Source: Flaveria trinervia (Eukaryota > Streptophyta > Magnoliopsida > Asterales > Asteraceae). Taken from it: a DNA stretch of 64,000 nucleotides. Positions within the stretch are counted from its first letter, which is position 1; each line of letters opens with the position of its first letter. Shown here piece after piece: positions 34,601 to 44,944 of the stretch. The translations under genes were made by a program, and so were the position numbers. The DNA lies in assembly GCA_025506515.1 (NCBI GenBank), contig CM046443.1, positions 40,498,831 to 40,562,830 of the forward strand, read 5' to 3'. The notes beneath the pieces are model-generated. The model searched no databases and was not told where the DNA came from. It saw nothing but the letters and a program-made list of their open reading frames with translations.

Positions 34601-35052
34601 GATGGGTAAACTTCAGACCTTAACAATCTAAGAGGTTCATTTATAAATCTAAAGTTGACCCTATATCTAGAAAGCCTAAAGTAGTGCTGAAGTGGAGTCC
34701 TCCGCGCACAATGTCCAAGATTCCCTTACGGGAAATGTCTTAGGACTTCACTCCACACTTCAAATGGTGGTATTATGACCGAAGGACAAGGGAAGCGGTC
34801 ATAGTTTTGAACAGAGATGGGAAAATAGAGACAATCAGGGTGTTTGACCCAATGTGGCTCACTAACTTGTCTGCTGAAGATGTCGATACTTTCTACAAGT
34901 GGCCACTGTTCAATGACACGCAGGACATTGTATAAGCTCTTCAATTTCAACACGTTATAAGGATCTGCTTTGCATTTGAGATACATGCAGTAGTCACAAG
35001 AGAATAGAAGTGCAAGAAGTTCTAAGAACATGTGAAGAATGTTAGACAATAG
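31617..35052 (+). pseudogene. ORF3 of element D (family I), one intron
   Basis: It starts M-A-D-R-W at 31617. The N-terminal domain (H-N-I-C-A-H-L; K-Y-L-A-H-V-I-L-K-C-I near 32025-32055; Y-P-R-F near 32195) carries several indels and stops. An acidic segment S-D-S-D-V-E-P-I follows at 32415-32440. The basic NLS-like cluster R-K-K-R...K-K-S-K-R-P-R is at 32744-32794. Then come a Thr-rich run (32815-33000), a coiled coil (33365-33420) and an Asp/Glu-rich run (33460-33545). The intron is 33733-33867. The C-terminal domain has Y-T-P-E-E-G-E-I-I-H-D-L (33981-34016), G-K-I-I-V-W-A-Y-F and F-K-W-W-Y-Y-D. D keeps this ORF although its pol is deleted. Confidence 0.8.
33733..33867 (+). other. Spliceosomal intron in ORF3 of D (135 bp)
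   Basis: The donor is caaaa|gtaatgattag and the acceptor tttatcaagcag|atgaag. It is phase 1: the split codon becomes aat after joining, and translation continues E-A-Q-P-T-D-E-Y-D-V-A. An in-frame tag follows the donor within 11 bases. The interval is AT-rich. Confidence 0.8.
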
Positions 35053-35066
35053 AGTAAACTATGTCC

Positions 35067-35075
35067 AAGGGGAAG
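35067..35075 (+). other. Polypurine tract of element D
   Basis: aaggggaag, two bases before the LTR start TGTAGATACATG. Confidence 0.87.
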
Positions 35076-35077
35076 TT

Positions 35078-35796
35078 TGTAGATACATGTGTACCTAGTT
35101 TATGTGCTTAAATGTAAAAGTCTTTCATGTCTTACATATGTGTAATTTGATGAACTAGTGAAATATGATATATGATTTGATGTTTATTTATCTTTAATTC
35201 ATATGTATGACTTCTTATATTGGTTTGAGGTTATTCTACACAATTCTAAGTCAATAATGATTAAGTAATGTGTTCAACCTAGTCGGGTGATCGTTAAGCT
35301 AATTGACCATACTTATGGACAATACACATGAATATATCATGCTTATGGACCAGTCGCATGACTGAACCAGGAGACTGGATCAGTCATATTATTAAGACAT
35401 AAGATTGACTCAGTCGCACGACTGAACCTTCAATCGTGCGTATGGATCAATCACATGATTCAGTCGCACAACTGAACCATGCTAATGATTCAGTCATACG
35501 AATGAAAACCACTAACCTATAAATACCACCTAATTTGTGGAAAAACACAACACTTTGAGAGATACTTTGAATACACATAAATCTTAGCCGTCTAGAGCGT
35601 CCCAAACAGCCTTTCCAAGTTCATAGTTCGTTCCTGATAGATTCCTACTCGTTCTTAACGTTTAGTTCAATCTTATATCGATCGGGTTATCATTCTCACT
35701 GATTGGATCACCAATCAAATAGGATTCCACACTATTTGATCTGGTATAAATGCAAAATCAATTAGTACTCCGTACGTACATGGTCCTAACCTAACA
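35078..35796 (+). repeat. 3' LTR of element D
   Basis: 719 bp, TGTAGATACATG...CCTAACCTAACA. It contains a family I word array (about 35275-35510) directly upstream of the TATA box tataaata (35519-35526). Confidence 0.9.
35275..35510. repeat. Family I palindromic word array in D LTR (U3)
   Basis: cagtcgcatgactgaacc, cagtcgcacgactgaacc, caatcgtgcgtatgg, cagtcatacgaatga and variants. Confidence 0.75.
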
Positions 35797-35912
35797 AATA
35801 TGATGATTAAAAAGAAGTAGTCTCCTACTTTAACAAGAAGATTATGTCAAGGGTAAAGGAGCTATCAAGCTTGAAGAATTTATTACAAGTTGCTAAGCAT
35901 AAGGGGAAGTAT
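35797..35912 (+). mobile_element. Element G, internal 3' tail with polypurine tract
   Basis: This short piece of an otherwise unseen element lies between D and G's LTR. The purine tract aaggggaag (35901-35909) precedes the LTR start at 35913, giving plus orientation. No identifiable coding domain remains. Confidence 0.65.
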
Positions 35913-36539
35913 TGTTAGATCTACTTTAATCAACTTTTTGTAATAAAACCCTTGTATATATTTCTATTCTTGTATGCAATATATGTATAGTTAACCCAAT
36001 ATATGTATTATTTTATATGAGCAATTGCAGAATAACATCATACTTAGTTAATTTTGTAAATTGACCAAGTGTAAGAACTAACTACTGATGAACATTCTTT
36101 AATTTCATAGATGTTCTGATGGAACAACAAAGAATTGTGCATCCAAGGATCATCTACGGAAGAGCAGCTTGTTATGGATAAAGTCTCAAGTGACAGACTC
36201 CTACAGAAGACCAACGTCCTTAAGAAGGCTAAACTTATACTGAAGAACAAGTCTTACTGAAGACTTAAGTCCTATGGAAGACCAAAACACTCGCATGTAC
36301 TTCACCAAGTACATAAAGTCAACAAGTCAAACAATAAAGTAATCTCATAAAGTCAACATCTGCGGACGACTATACTTTAGTCAGATAACATCACATCAAG
36401 ACATTCTCTAATAACTTTCTTGCCACAATAAGAAAGTTGTTATTACCCCAACTTAAAAAACCCTGAGCCTATAAATAAGAGGAATAGGTGCACACTTTTA
36501 GGAACTGATTACAATGGATAGCTACTTGTAAGGATTATA
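35913..36539 (+). repeat. Element G 3' LTR, 5' portion (interrupted by C)
   Basis: It starts TGTTAGATCTAC after a purine tract and contains a good TATA box (tataaataa, 36470-36478). It is cut at 36539 by the LTR of element C. The remainder should lie beyond C, outside the window. The sequence does not match families I-III except for scattered ctgaagac-type words. Confidence 0.7.
36470..36478 (+). promoter_or_regulatory. TATA box in G LTR
   Basis: tataaataa in the context gagcctataaataagagg. Confidence 0.65.
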
Positions 36540-37328
36540 TGTTAAGGCTGATGCAACTCAACACTTAAAGTCTCCTACATGCATGCACAAGTGCATTGAA
36601 GAAGAATGCTTCGGAAGTTTCACACATGTAACAGAAATATTATAAGTGTGAAATCTTCTGAAGCCAAGACCAATATCTTCTAAAGCCAAAGACGAAGTCT
36701 TCCGAAGCTTCAAAGACAAAGTGTTCCGAAGCCAACACTTGAAGATAGATTTCTTCCGAAGACTTTTAGTTTACATGCTTTATCTGATGTACTTTACATA
36801 AAGCTAGACCTATTTCCGCTGTAACTCTGTAAAGTTACCAACTTACATGAGTTAGTGAAAAGGTCCATGCTTTTAGTAACTGTACATTGAGGTCTTGAGT
36901 CTGTAACTTTCTACTTCATGTACTTTATTCTTTTTGTAATATATTAGGATGTGAGATATGGCATGTCATAGTCATAAGTCAAAAGGCAATCTGCCTTTTG
37001 ACTCTACAACTTATTTTTTTTATGTCTAGTCAATTATATCCAGCTGGCCTTCAAAGTATGGTCGGTTTTAGGATGTAGTATATGTATCTCAAGTACTTGT
37101 AAATTTCCTTTATGCTTTGTAACACTTGTAATAGAACTTGAGGAGGCAATATATTGCAATCTTGAAAACCATCTCCTTGTGTATTTTGCTATCTTGTTCT
37201 GTCTCTTATTTAGTTGTGTTCTTAGTATCATTACTTATGGTCAATCCAATTTCACTGTTTGATTAAGTCAAGTTAATCTCCTCATTGTGTTGTTGTGTTG
37301 TAAGTGACCACCCTTCACCGGTCCTGCA
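36540..37328 (+). repeat. 5' LTR of element C
   Basis: 789 bp, TGTTAAGGCTGATG...GGTCCTGCA. It is homologous to the E LTRs. Family II words (gcttcggaag, gtcttccgaagc, tgttccgaagcc, ttcttccgaagac) are at 36605-36770. Confidence 0.88.
36605..36770. repeat. Family II palindromic word cluster in C LTR
   Basis: At least seven cttcggaag/cttccgaag-type words or one-base variants in 165 bp. Confidence 0.7.
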
Positions 37329-37330
37329 TT

Positions 37331-37342
37331 TGGTATCAGAGC
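37331..37342 (+). other. Primer-binding site of element C
   Basis: tggtatcagagc, the full plant initiator Met-tRNA PBS, two bases after the LTR. Confidence 0.93.
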
Positions 37343-37413
37343 GTTCCAGGCTCTTGTTATAAGATTTCACCATCTTTAGATCCCTCACACACACAAAATA
37401 CTTAACTTATCAA

Positions 37414-38569
37414 ATGGCATCCATTTCTAAAACTGATATGGAAACTAGAACCATGAACAAGTCCCCACTTATCACTCTTGATGTCTTTGACACCTGGTGC
37501 CAAAGAATGGAAGGTTTCATCAGGTCTCTAGACTTAAGAATGTGGGAGTCTGTTGAAAATGGACCTTACATACCAAGCACTCCCTCTGTAACTGGTAGTG
37601 GTATGATCCCTAAGGCTGTGGCTAACTACTCAAATGAAGATAGAAAGAGAGTAGAGATTGAACAGAAAGCCATGATAGCCCTTCAGACTGCTCTTCCAAA
37701 CTTTGTATATAGAGCTTTCATGAAATGCAAAACAGCTAAGCAGCTATGGGATGTATTGAAACTGATGTATGAGTGTTCCTCTGAAGCCAAGGAGAACAGG
37801 AAGGATCTCCTGAAGCAGCTGTTTGAAAATTTCACCTTTAAAGCAGGTGAAATCATGACTTAACAATATTTCAGATATGTTGAGATTGTGGATACCCTAG
37901 TGTATGGAGGAGTTGCTCTTGAAAACAAAGACATTTTAGGAAAGTTCATGTCCTCTCTTCCTAGGCAATGGACACACTACTGTGTGGTTATCAAGAGAAC
38001 TGAGAACCTAAAAAATCTCACTCTAATAGAGTTGTATGGGATTATTAGTGGCTACCAGATGGAGATGAACATGCAAGGTTCATCTGGAAACTCTAACAAT
38101 CAAATGGGTTCAGCCCTTCATGTGGTTGAAAGGGATAGCATAGAACCCCAACATCATCTCATATGCTACCCTGACAACTCACAAAAGGGTCCTTTCATCG
38201 CCTTTCGTGAGACACGAAGGGAGAACAACACTCAAGGAAGCCCATTCCAAGAGACAAGTTCTTCTCATGCCTTTATGTCTTCTGATGAAAGTTGTGGTAG
38301 CTCTCTTTTCACCCTTGAAGACCTGGACTGTATCCATCTAGATGATATGGAGTACATGGAAATAGTCTAGTAGATGGCTCTTCTCACTCACAGAGCCAAG
38401 AAGTTCTATAAGCGAACTGGAAGAAAGTTCCCCAACAATGCAACTAGTGGAAAGTTTGGACTGGATGAAAGCACAGTCAAGTATTACAACTGTAACTTGA
38501 TGGGCCATTTTGCCAAGGAGTGTAATGCACCAAGAACAAATGATGGCCAAGCACAATCCAGACCAAACT
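37414..38569 (+). pseudogene. gag: gag of element C (family II), truncated
   Basis: It starts M-A-S-I-S-K-T-D-M and closely matches E gag. The gag-polypeptide segment L-F-E-N-F-T-F-K-A-G-E is followed by a stop at 37861. A pair of stops (tag tag) lies at 38368-38373. The first zinc knuckle reads Y-Y-N-C-N-L-M-G-H-F-A-K-E-C (about 38484-38525), so the first Cys of the CCHC box is Tyr and zinc binding should fail. The reading is cut by the B LTR at 38570. Confidence 0.9.
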
Positions 38570-38804
38570 TGTTGATACACTTATGTACCTAGATCCTGAT
38601 CTTAATGTATTATGTGTCTTGCACTTATGTAATAATGGGTACTTAATGAAATGATAATGTTTGGTTGTGATTTATAATGTTTAATATTTCATTAATGAGT
38701 CGGGTAACGCATATTGACTAAGATTATATAGGTTTGTGATTGTTTGATTTAATGTGCATAATGTTATAATAATGAAAACATTCAAACTTGGTTAAGTGAA
38801 GTTC

Positions 38805-39015
38805 TCATGCGTCCGACTGGACCATGCGCCCAAACAGTGGTCATGCGTCCGAATGGCCATGTGACTGAGTGTCCATGCGCCTAAATAGTCCATACACCTG
38901 AACAGCTTCATGCATCTCACTCAGTCACATGACTGAACATTCAGTCATGCGAATGGATCAACTACATGGCTCAATCGCACGAAAGAACCATGCTCATGTT
39001 CAGTCGCCCGAATGA
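38805..39015. repeat. Family I palindromic word array in B 5' LTR (U3)
   Basis: catgcgtccgactgg, catgcgtccgaatgg, cagtcacatgactgaac, cagtcatgcgaatgg, caatcgcacgaaagaacc and cagtcgcccgaatgag. Confidence 0.72.
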
Positions 39016-39027
39016 GCAACCCTAACC

Positions 39028-39035
39028 TATAAATA
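39028..39035 (+). promoter_or_regulatory. LTR TATA box of element B
   Basis: tataaata in the context acctataaataccaccta, shared with D and F. Confidence 0.7.
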
Positions 39036-39314
39036 CCACCTAATTCGTGGAAAAATATGACTATTAAGAAGGATTGAATACACTTCGACTCCAGACGTAC
39101 CCTAGTCATCCAGAAGCCTCTAAGTTTGTACTCCAAGCTCATAGAACGCTGAAGATCGATTCCTAATCGATTCTTGATGTTAGATTCAATACATTATTCT
39201 GTCTACGTGCGTTCTCGCTGATTGGATCACCAATCAAATAGGATTCCGCACTATTTGGTTTGGCTTAACACATTAATCAGTTGGTGTTTCGTTCAAATAC
39301 CATATCCTAACAAG

Positions 39315-39326
39315 TGGTATCAGAGC
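39315..39326 (+). other. Primer-binding site of element B
   Basis: tggtatcagagc, two bases after the LTR end. Confidence 0.93.
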
Positions 39327-39804
39327 TTTGGCTCTTGATTACGTGTTGATTCAATAGTTTTGATACAAAAGTTGTGTTTCTTCATCAAAAACGCAATATT
39401 TTTGTGTCTAACGGAGTCTTAGACGTTTCCTGACCTAAAAGTTTAGTTTTTTCGGCATACGACAATTAGGGTTTGGTAAAATTCGAGTTTTTACGGCCAA
39501 AAGACGTTTAACCAACGAATTATCAAACTTCAGCAAGTTCAGTCGCACGATTAGCTCAATCGCACGACTGAGTTCATTCGCATTCTCCAATCGCACGATT
39601 GGACTCATTAGTACAATCATTCGTACGATTGAGAATCTCATTCGGACTGGTCAACCGCATTAGTTCATTCGGCCGACCGACTCATCCGCATTTGTTCAGT
39701 CGTACGATTGAACCATTCGCATTGGTTCAATCGCCCGAATAAGTCCAATAGCATACCTTCATTTGCATACATCATCAGTTTGTTAAATAGTCAAGTTAAG
39801 TGAA
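39327..39804 (+). other. 5' leader of B with family I word array
   Basis: Non-coding leader. Words at about 39535-39770 include caatcgcacgactg (39557-39570), caatcgcacgattg (39588-39601) and cagtcgtacgattgaacc. The array is in the same leader position in F. Confidence 0.78.
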
Positions 39805-42624
39805 ATGGAGGACTAGTTTTCAGCATACACAGCAAGTAGAGTTACTCGTATCCAGAATCTACTGTTGTTGGAGAACGAAGTGGGAATTCACAATAAACCC
39901 CTGAAGCTTATAATGTTAGATGAATACCCACAATAGAAGCAACATTTTGAAATCTACTTAAATGGAGTAGATACAAATCTGTGGGAGGCAATGGAGTCGG
40001 GGTACAGCATGCCGTAGGAGCAGATGGAGTTAAGCTTACTCTAAGTGGAATGCCGGATGCTCAGAAGGTCAAATAGAACACGGAGAAGAAAGTATACGCT
40101 TTGCTCACTCAGTCTATTCCGAAGGATATCTTCCATCATTATTCGGAGTATACTCAAGCAAAGAAACTATGGGATGCGTTGGAGAAGAGGTATGACGGAA
40201 ATGCCTCACTCAAGGCCATTAAGGCCAAAGCCTTGAAGAAGGAGTTCGACAACTTCTCTTTAATGGGAAAGGAAGGTCTGGATGATATGATCGATAGATT
40301 CTACCACTTGATGAGTAAGATGCACACTCATGGTGTAACTACGTCGATGGAGGATAAGGTATCCAATTTTGCAGATGGTCTACCGGAGAAATGGGTTTCC
40401 TTCGTTTCAAACCTCAGACAGAATGGGATGCTCTCGAAGTTAGACATAAATGACTTCAGTCTTACATTGAGGGAAGAGGAGCTAAGGATGAAGTACAGAG
40501 CCCAAAAGGCCAACTACGATCAGAATCCTGGACTCTACATGCAACTCCTCCGGTAAAGACATCTGGAGCACCACTGCAAACCGCCTTCGTCTCAAGCGCA
40601 GCAATTCCAGCACAACCGTCAACTTCAGGGTCCGAAACGTTAGGGTCGTCTAGCACCCATTATATGATACCTGAAGCCAATGCAGCAAAACTGAAAACTG
40701 ACAACTTCGGGAATGTGACTGTTGAGGTGGCCAAAGAACACATGGACCTCTTAGCTGCTGTAGTACACTCCTATGATGGACTAGTTGCTGTAAAGATAGG
40801 AAATTGTCACCTGGAAGATGAAGATTATGAACAGGTGGACGAGATGGAGTTGGAACGTATGAACATAATGTGCGCTTTGGCAAGTGCTGTCCGACGAGCT
40901 AAAACGTTTGTCAAAAGGACCGGATAGAACTTGGTTGCGACCAAAGACACAACCTTTGGCTTCGACAAGTCAAAGGTTACTTGTTTCAATTGTGGTGAGA
41001 AGGGACACTTCAAGCGGGAGTGTGTAAAGCCAAAGAAGACATGGAACGGTAATCCCTTCTCGTTATTCAATCGTCAGGACAAAGCCACATCTAGCAGTTC
41101 TACTTCATCAAGTAAGGACCCTAAAGCCTTGACTGCTAATGAGGATGAAGGACAGGAGTGGAGTTTTCGGTTCGCATCACCGGGAGAGTCCAACATAGCT
41201 CATGTGGAGGACATCAATAACGATTCTACTAGTGAGGGAGACATAGCAGTAGAGCTTGCGATGTCAGATTTTGAAGACACTGCACCTGTGGTCAACCACC
41301 TGCCTGAAGAAGAAAAATCTATATCAACGTTAGAACCACTAGAACCAGAATCAACCGATTCTGTACTCATGGCTGATTCATCTTCAACATCTCAGATAAG
41401 TACTACTAACCAGTTAATTAATAATCATGCTTGTTTAGATTGTAATAAATTTAGAGAAAGTATAGATTTAAAATTTGCTAGGTTATTAGATCATGAACTC
41501 AGTAAAGGACCTAGAACTGTGCACTAAGGCAAATAGAGTGTTAAAACAAAACGAGCACAGTTATAAGGAAAAGATAGACTTGTTGACTAAACAGCTTAGG
41601 GAAACAGAGGTAGTCGCCTTTAACCAAGCAAATGACATTAGGTACTATCTGAACTCCCTAGAGGACACTAAGAAACAAAAGGTTGTTTTAGAGGTAGAAG
41701 TCAACTCTTTAAAACAGAACTGCACAGTTGGACAAGCTCATCACATATTGTCCAACACTTAGTTAGAGAGAGAAATAATGAGGAGGGGCTGGGATACAAA
41801 GTGGTTCCACCACCACCTGAGACCTTGATGAACACCAAAAGTAAACCTATTAACAATAACCCCATCAATGATCACGTGGTGTCCACTCCTCTTGTTAGTG
41901 ATCCAGATTCTGTAAGTAAATCAAATGAATCTAACTCTAAACAAAAGGAGGCCACTTCAAAGGCAAAAGGGAAGATGCCTTGTGTCAACCTAGAAACTGA
42001 ATTTGAAAAGGTTAATTTGAAATCAAGGTCAAACCACGTCAAACAAGAACCCAAAAAGACTATAAAACCTAATCAATCACGAGCTTCATGTCAAATTCCA
42101 GGTAAACAAGAGATAAAAGATGTAAACCAGGTAAAGCAATTAAGTTTGTAAAACCAAATCATACATCTAATAAAGAAGTGTCTCAATCCAAACATAATAA
42201 GGCCAAATGTGTGACTTTTACATCTCCACCAAAACAAATAAACCGTAAAGTTGAAAGCAGATCCTGCTATAATTGTGGAGAGTATGGTCACATAGCGTCT
42301 CAGTGTCCTTATTATCAGACACCGAGGAGGAAAGTAGAACTTCCAGTATCTACACCTAGATCTTTTTAGAGGAACTCAGTGACGCCTCCAAAAAAGTCTA
42401 GTGAACCCAAAGTTCAATCCATCAGCCAGTCGTCTGTCTATCACAAACAGACCTTACACAAAGCTTGTCTATGGAAAGAAAAATCTGCCTCCGCATCTGA
42501 AAATGAGAACAAATCGAAATCTGAGCTTCCCTCAACCTCAGATGGTCAATGGGTTGAATTTATGATGTGTGATGCCTCAGGGAAACCCAAGCCAGTGAAG
42601 GCTTGGGTTCCTCATATGAACTAA
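39805..42624 (+). pseudogene. gag: gag of element B (family I)
   Basis: It starts M-E-D at 39805 with a stop as the fourth codon. The gag-polypeptide region (K-R-Y-D-G-N-A-S-L-K-A near 40190) is followed by zinc knuckle 1, C-F-N-C-G-E-K-G-H-F-K-R-E-C (40982-41023). Next come a Ser/Glu-rich segment and a long coiled coil (about 41493-41740: L-K-Q-N-E-H, L-N-S-L-E-D-T-K-K-Q). Zinc knuckle 2, C-Y-N-C-G-E-Y-G-H-I-A-S-Q-C, is at 42265-42306. It ends K-A-W-V-P-H-M-N plus taa. At least six stops or frameshifts occur. Two knuckles and a coiled coil are unusual for small copia elements but typical of the SIRE lineage. Confidence 0.9.
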
Positions 42625-42629
42625 TGTTT

Positions 42630-43803
42630 TCATTGAACGTGCAGGTGTTCGCTATAGTGCTGAAACTAACACATGGATTGTAGATAGCGGAGCATCCAGG
42701 CACATGACAGGGAACAGAGCTCTCTTATCAAACGTCAGACAAATCAAAGGAGGGCATGTTTCATTTGGTGGAAACAAAGGCGAGTACATCACAGCCCAAG
42801 GGGAAGTGGGAAATGAGAAGGTTAAGTTTGATAAGGTAAACTACGTCCAACAACTACAAAATAGCTTGCTTTCATTCTCTCAAATTTGTGATAAAGGATT
42901 CAAGATAGTCTTTGACAACAAGAAGTGCTATGTTCTAAAGAAGGACTACATGATTTCGGAGGACCAAATTCTAATGTCAGCTTCAAGATATAATGATCTT
43001 TATGTTTTGGATCTCTCAAAGGCCTCCACAACGGATCATGAAGTTCAGTGCTTCTTGTCCAAAGCCACTGAGACGGATTCCATCTCCTGGCATAGGAGAA
43101 TGGGACACATAAATCCGAGGAAGATGAATCACTTGATCCAGAATGATCTAGTGAGGGAAGTAAATGTCAAAAACTTCCAACTCCCGGATTTCTGTGTTGT
43201 GTGCAAAAAGGGCAAACAGACGAAGAAGTCTCATAAGGAAAAGAAAGTCCATTCTATAGAACTTCCTCTTGAGCTCCTTCACATGGATCTGTTTGGTCCA
43301 GTCAGTACAAGAAGCATCGCAGGGGACTTGTATTGCTATGTGGTTACAGATGACTACTCAAGATTCTCTTGGCTAATGTTTTTGAAATCCAAATCAGAAA
43401 CATTTGAATCTTTCAAGAAATTAGTAACTATACTGGAATCCCTATACAAGCTGAAGGTACGATAGGTGCACTCAGACAATGTAACCGAGTTCAAGAATCA
43501 GTGGATCGAGGCATATTGCAAGGAAAAGGGAATTGTGCATCAATTCACCTCTGCCTACACTCCTCAGATGAACGAGGTTGCTGAATGGAAGAATTGCAGC
43601 TTGATAGAGACGGCACGCACTATGCTGGCAGACTCGAAACTACCTATTCAATTCTGGAATGAAGCAGTAGCAAATGCATGTTACACGCTTAATCAAGTTC
43701 TAGTAGTGAAAGGCCATGGAAAGACGTGCTGCGAGTTACTACAACAATGTAAAGCTAACTTAGAGTATCTCGAGCCGTTTGGTGCTCCATGCACCCTACT
43801 GAA
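42630..43803 (+). pseudogene. pol: pol of B: protease, pre-integrase, integrase core
   Basis: The protease segment W-I-V-D-S-G-A-S-R-H-M-T-G-N is at about 42674-42715. Pre-integrase S-W-H-R-R-M-G-H-I-N is near 43085-43115, with C-x2-C (C-V-V-C) near 43195. The integrase catalytic residues are present: H-M-D-L-F-G-P (43281), S-D-N-V-T-E-F-K-N (about 43472) and V-A-E-W-K-N (about 43576). There is one stop at 43463-43465. It is cut by A at 43803 and resumes at 56226. Confidence 0.92.
43799..43803. repeat. Target-site duplication of element A (left), ctgaa
   Basis: ctgaa, identical to 56221-56225. Confidence 0.95.
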
Positions 43804-43920
43804 TGTTGGACCAAAAGAACCAATGAGCCGGATCAGAAAAACCTTTAAGTCCCACAGACATCACAACAACTACTGAAGACCACAACAGCTGAAGACAACA
43901 GCTGATTACAAAGTCTGAAG

Positions 43921-44222
43921 ACACAAGTGCTGAAGACATAGTCTGAAGACACAAGTGCTGAAGACAAAGTCTGAAGACACAAGTGCTGAAGACAAAGTCT
44001 GAAGACATAAGTGCTGAAGACAAAGTCTGAAGACACAAGTCCTGAAGACAAAGTCTAAAGACACAAGTGCTGAAGACAAAGTCTGAAGACACAAGTACTG
44101 AAGACAAAGTCTGAAGACACAAGTGCTGAAGACAAAGTCTGAAGACACAAGTGCTGAAGACAAAGTCTGAAGACACAAGTGCTGAAGACAAAGTCTGAAG
44201 ACACAAGTGCTGAAGACAAAGT
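43921..44222 (+). repeat. 28-bp tandem array in A 5' LTR, about 11 units
   Basis: The unit is acacaagtgctgaagacaaa plus gtctgaag. Because 28 is not a multiple of three, the array stays open in several frames and generates meaningless repetitive ORFs on the minus strand. Confidence 0.95.
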
Positions 44223-44509
44223 ATCAGACGTTGTCACAACAGCTGAAGAGGTCTTCTTCAGTAGTTGTGATGGTTTACCTTTCAGTAGTTTCTTTGTTTC
44301 AATATTTGTAAAACAACTAAAGAGTATGTTCTTCAGTTGTTATTGTTTCAGTAGTTTCTTTTCAGTAGTTGTAATAATAGTTAACACTTAGCATTTTGTA
44401 AGAAGATGTCAGCTGTTTGACATCTTCAGTAGTTATGTTAACTATCAGTAGTTTGTGATAAATTCTGTTAGATGTCACATCAAGTGACATCAGCAGACGT
44501 CACATCTCT

Positions 44510-44518
44510 TATATAAGA
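44510..44518 (+). promoter_or_regulatory. LTR TATA box of element A
   Basis: tatataaga. Upstream at about 44488-44502 is a cagcagacgtcac motif with an ACGT core, as bound by plant bZIP factors (inference). The 3' LTR copy is at 56009-56017. Confidence 0.7.
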
Positions 44519-44723
44519 GGTGTCGACCTAATTGTAATTGTGACATTCCGTTACCACGAAAGCGAATATTGAATGAAACATATCTGCAGAATTCTCCCTA
44601 TCTATAACCGTTTTTGTTCTTACATTGAATATCTTTTTGTTCTTGTGATTTGGCTAATTCATTGTTAGAATTCCGCTGCTATACTCTCTAATCAATCAAA
44701 CGTAGGTCACTGATCCTAACAAG

Positions 44724-44732
44724 TGGTATCAG
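44724..44732 (+). other. Primer-binding site of element A (shortened match)
   Basis: tggtatcag matches the initiator Met-tRNA PBS for nine bases, after which the match decays (taggt). It lies two bases after the LTR. Confidence 0.8.
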
Positions 44733-44944
44733 TAGGTTAATCATTGATTGATCTAACAATTGATCATTGAAACTGCTAATTGATATCTATGTTTGATTGA
44801 ATTAGCATTTTGGAAGAACTGGTTATAGATTATTGAATTTTTGACGCTTTCGTTCATTTATTTTGAGATCTCTCTTGGTTCAATTGGTTGTTGTGTTTTT
44901 GTTCTAAATCTGTTATAGCTTAATTGAATTTGATTGAATCTGAG

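Larger units (their letters stand above)
30458..35796 (+). mobile_element. Element D, right part
   Basis: This is the continuation of D after E: rest of the spacer (30463-31616), ORF3 with intron (31617-35052), purine tract (35067-35075) and 3' LTR (35078-35796). The next five bases, aatat (35797-35801), should be its right target duplication, the left copy being outside the window. D lies a little upstream of the purine tract of another element (G). Confidence 0.88.
36540..38569 (+). mobile_element. Element C, 5' part (family II), cut by B
   Basis: It comprises LTR 36540-37328, PBS 37331-37342 and gag 37414-38569. It is inserted in G's LTR; the left target duplication would be ttata (36535-36539). 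Element B is inserted in its gag, so the remainder of C lies beyond the window end. Confidence 0.88.
38570..39312 (+). repeat. 5' LTR of element B
   Basis: 743 bp, TGTTGATACACTT...CATATCCTAACA. The TATA box tataaata is at 39028-39035, just downstream of the family I word array (38805-39015). Confidence 0.92.
43804..44721 (+). repeat. 5' LTR of element A
   Basis: 918 bp, TGTTGGACCAAAAG...CTGATCCTAACA. It includes the 28-bp tandem array (43921-44222), several cttcagtagtt words (44250-44460) and the TATA box tatataaga (44510-44518), preceded by cagacgtcac. Confidence 0.95.

Noticed and set aside
39315..39326. tRNA-like sequence
   Set aside because: It is only the 12-base complement of the 3' end of initiator Met-tRNA (a PBS). 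No cloverleaf follows here or at 37331, 44724, 23304 or 29639.
43796..44237. Long minus-strand ORFs with repeated L-Q-T-L-S-S-A-L-V-S-S-D-F units
   Set aside because: They are read-through of the 28-bp tandem array in the A LTR (also 55351-55814). The unit length is not a multiple of three, so several frames stay open. No gene evidence.
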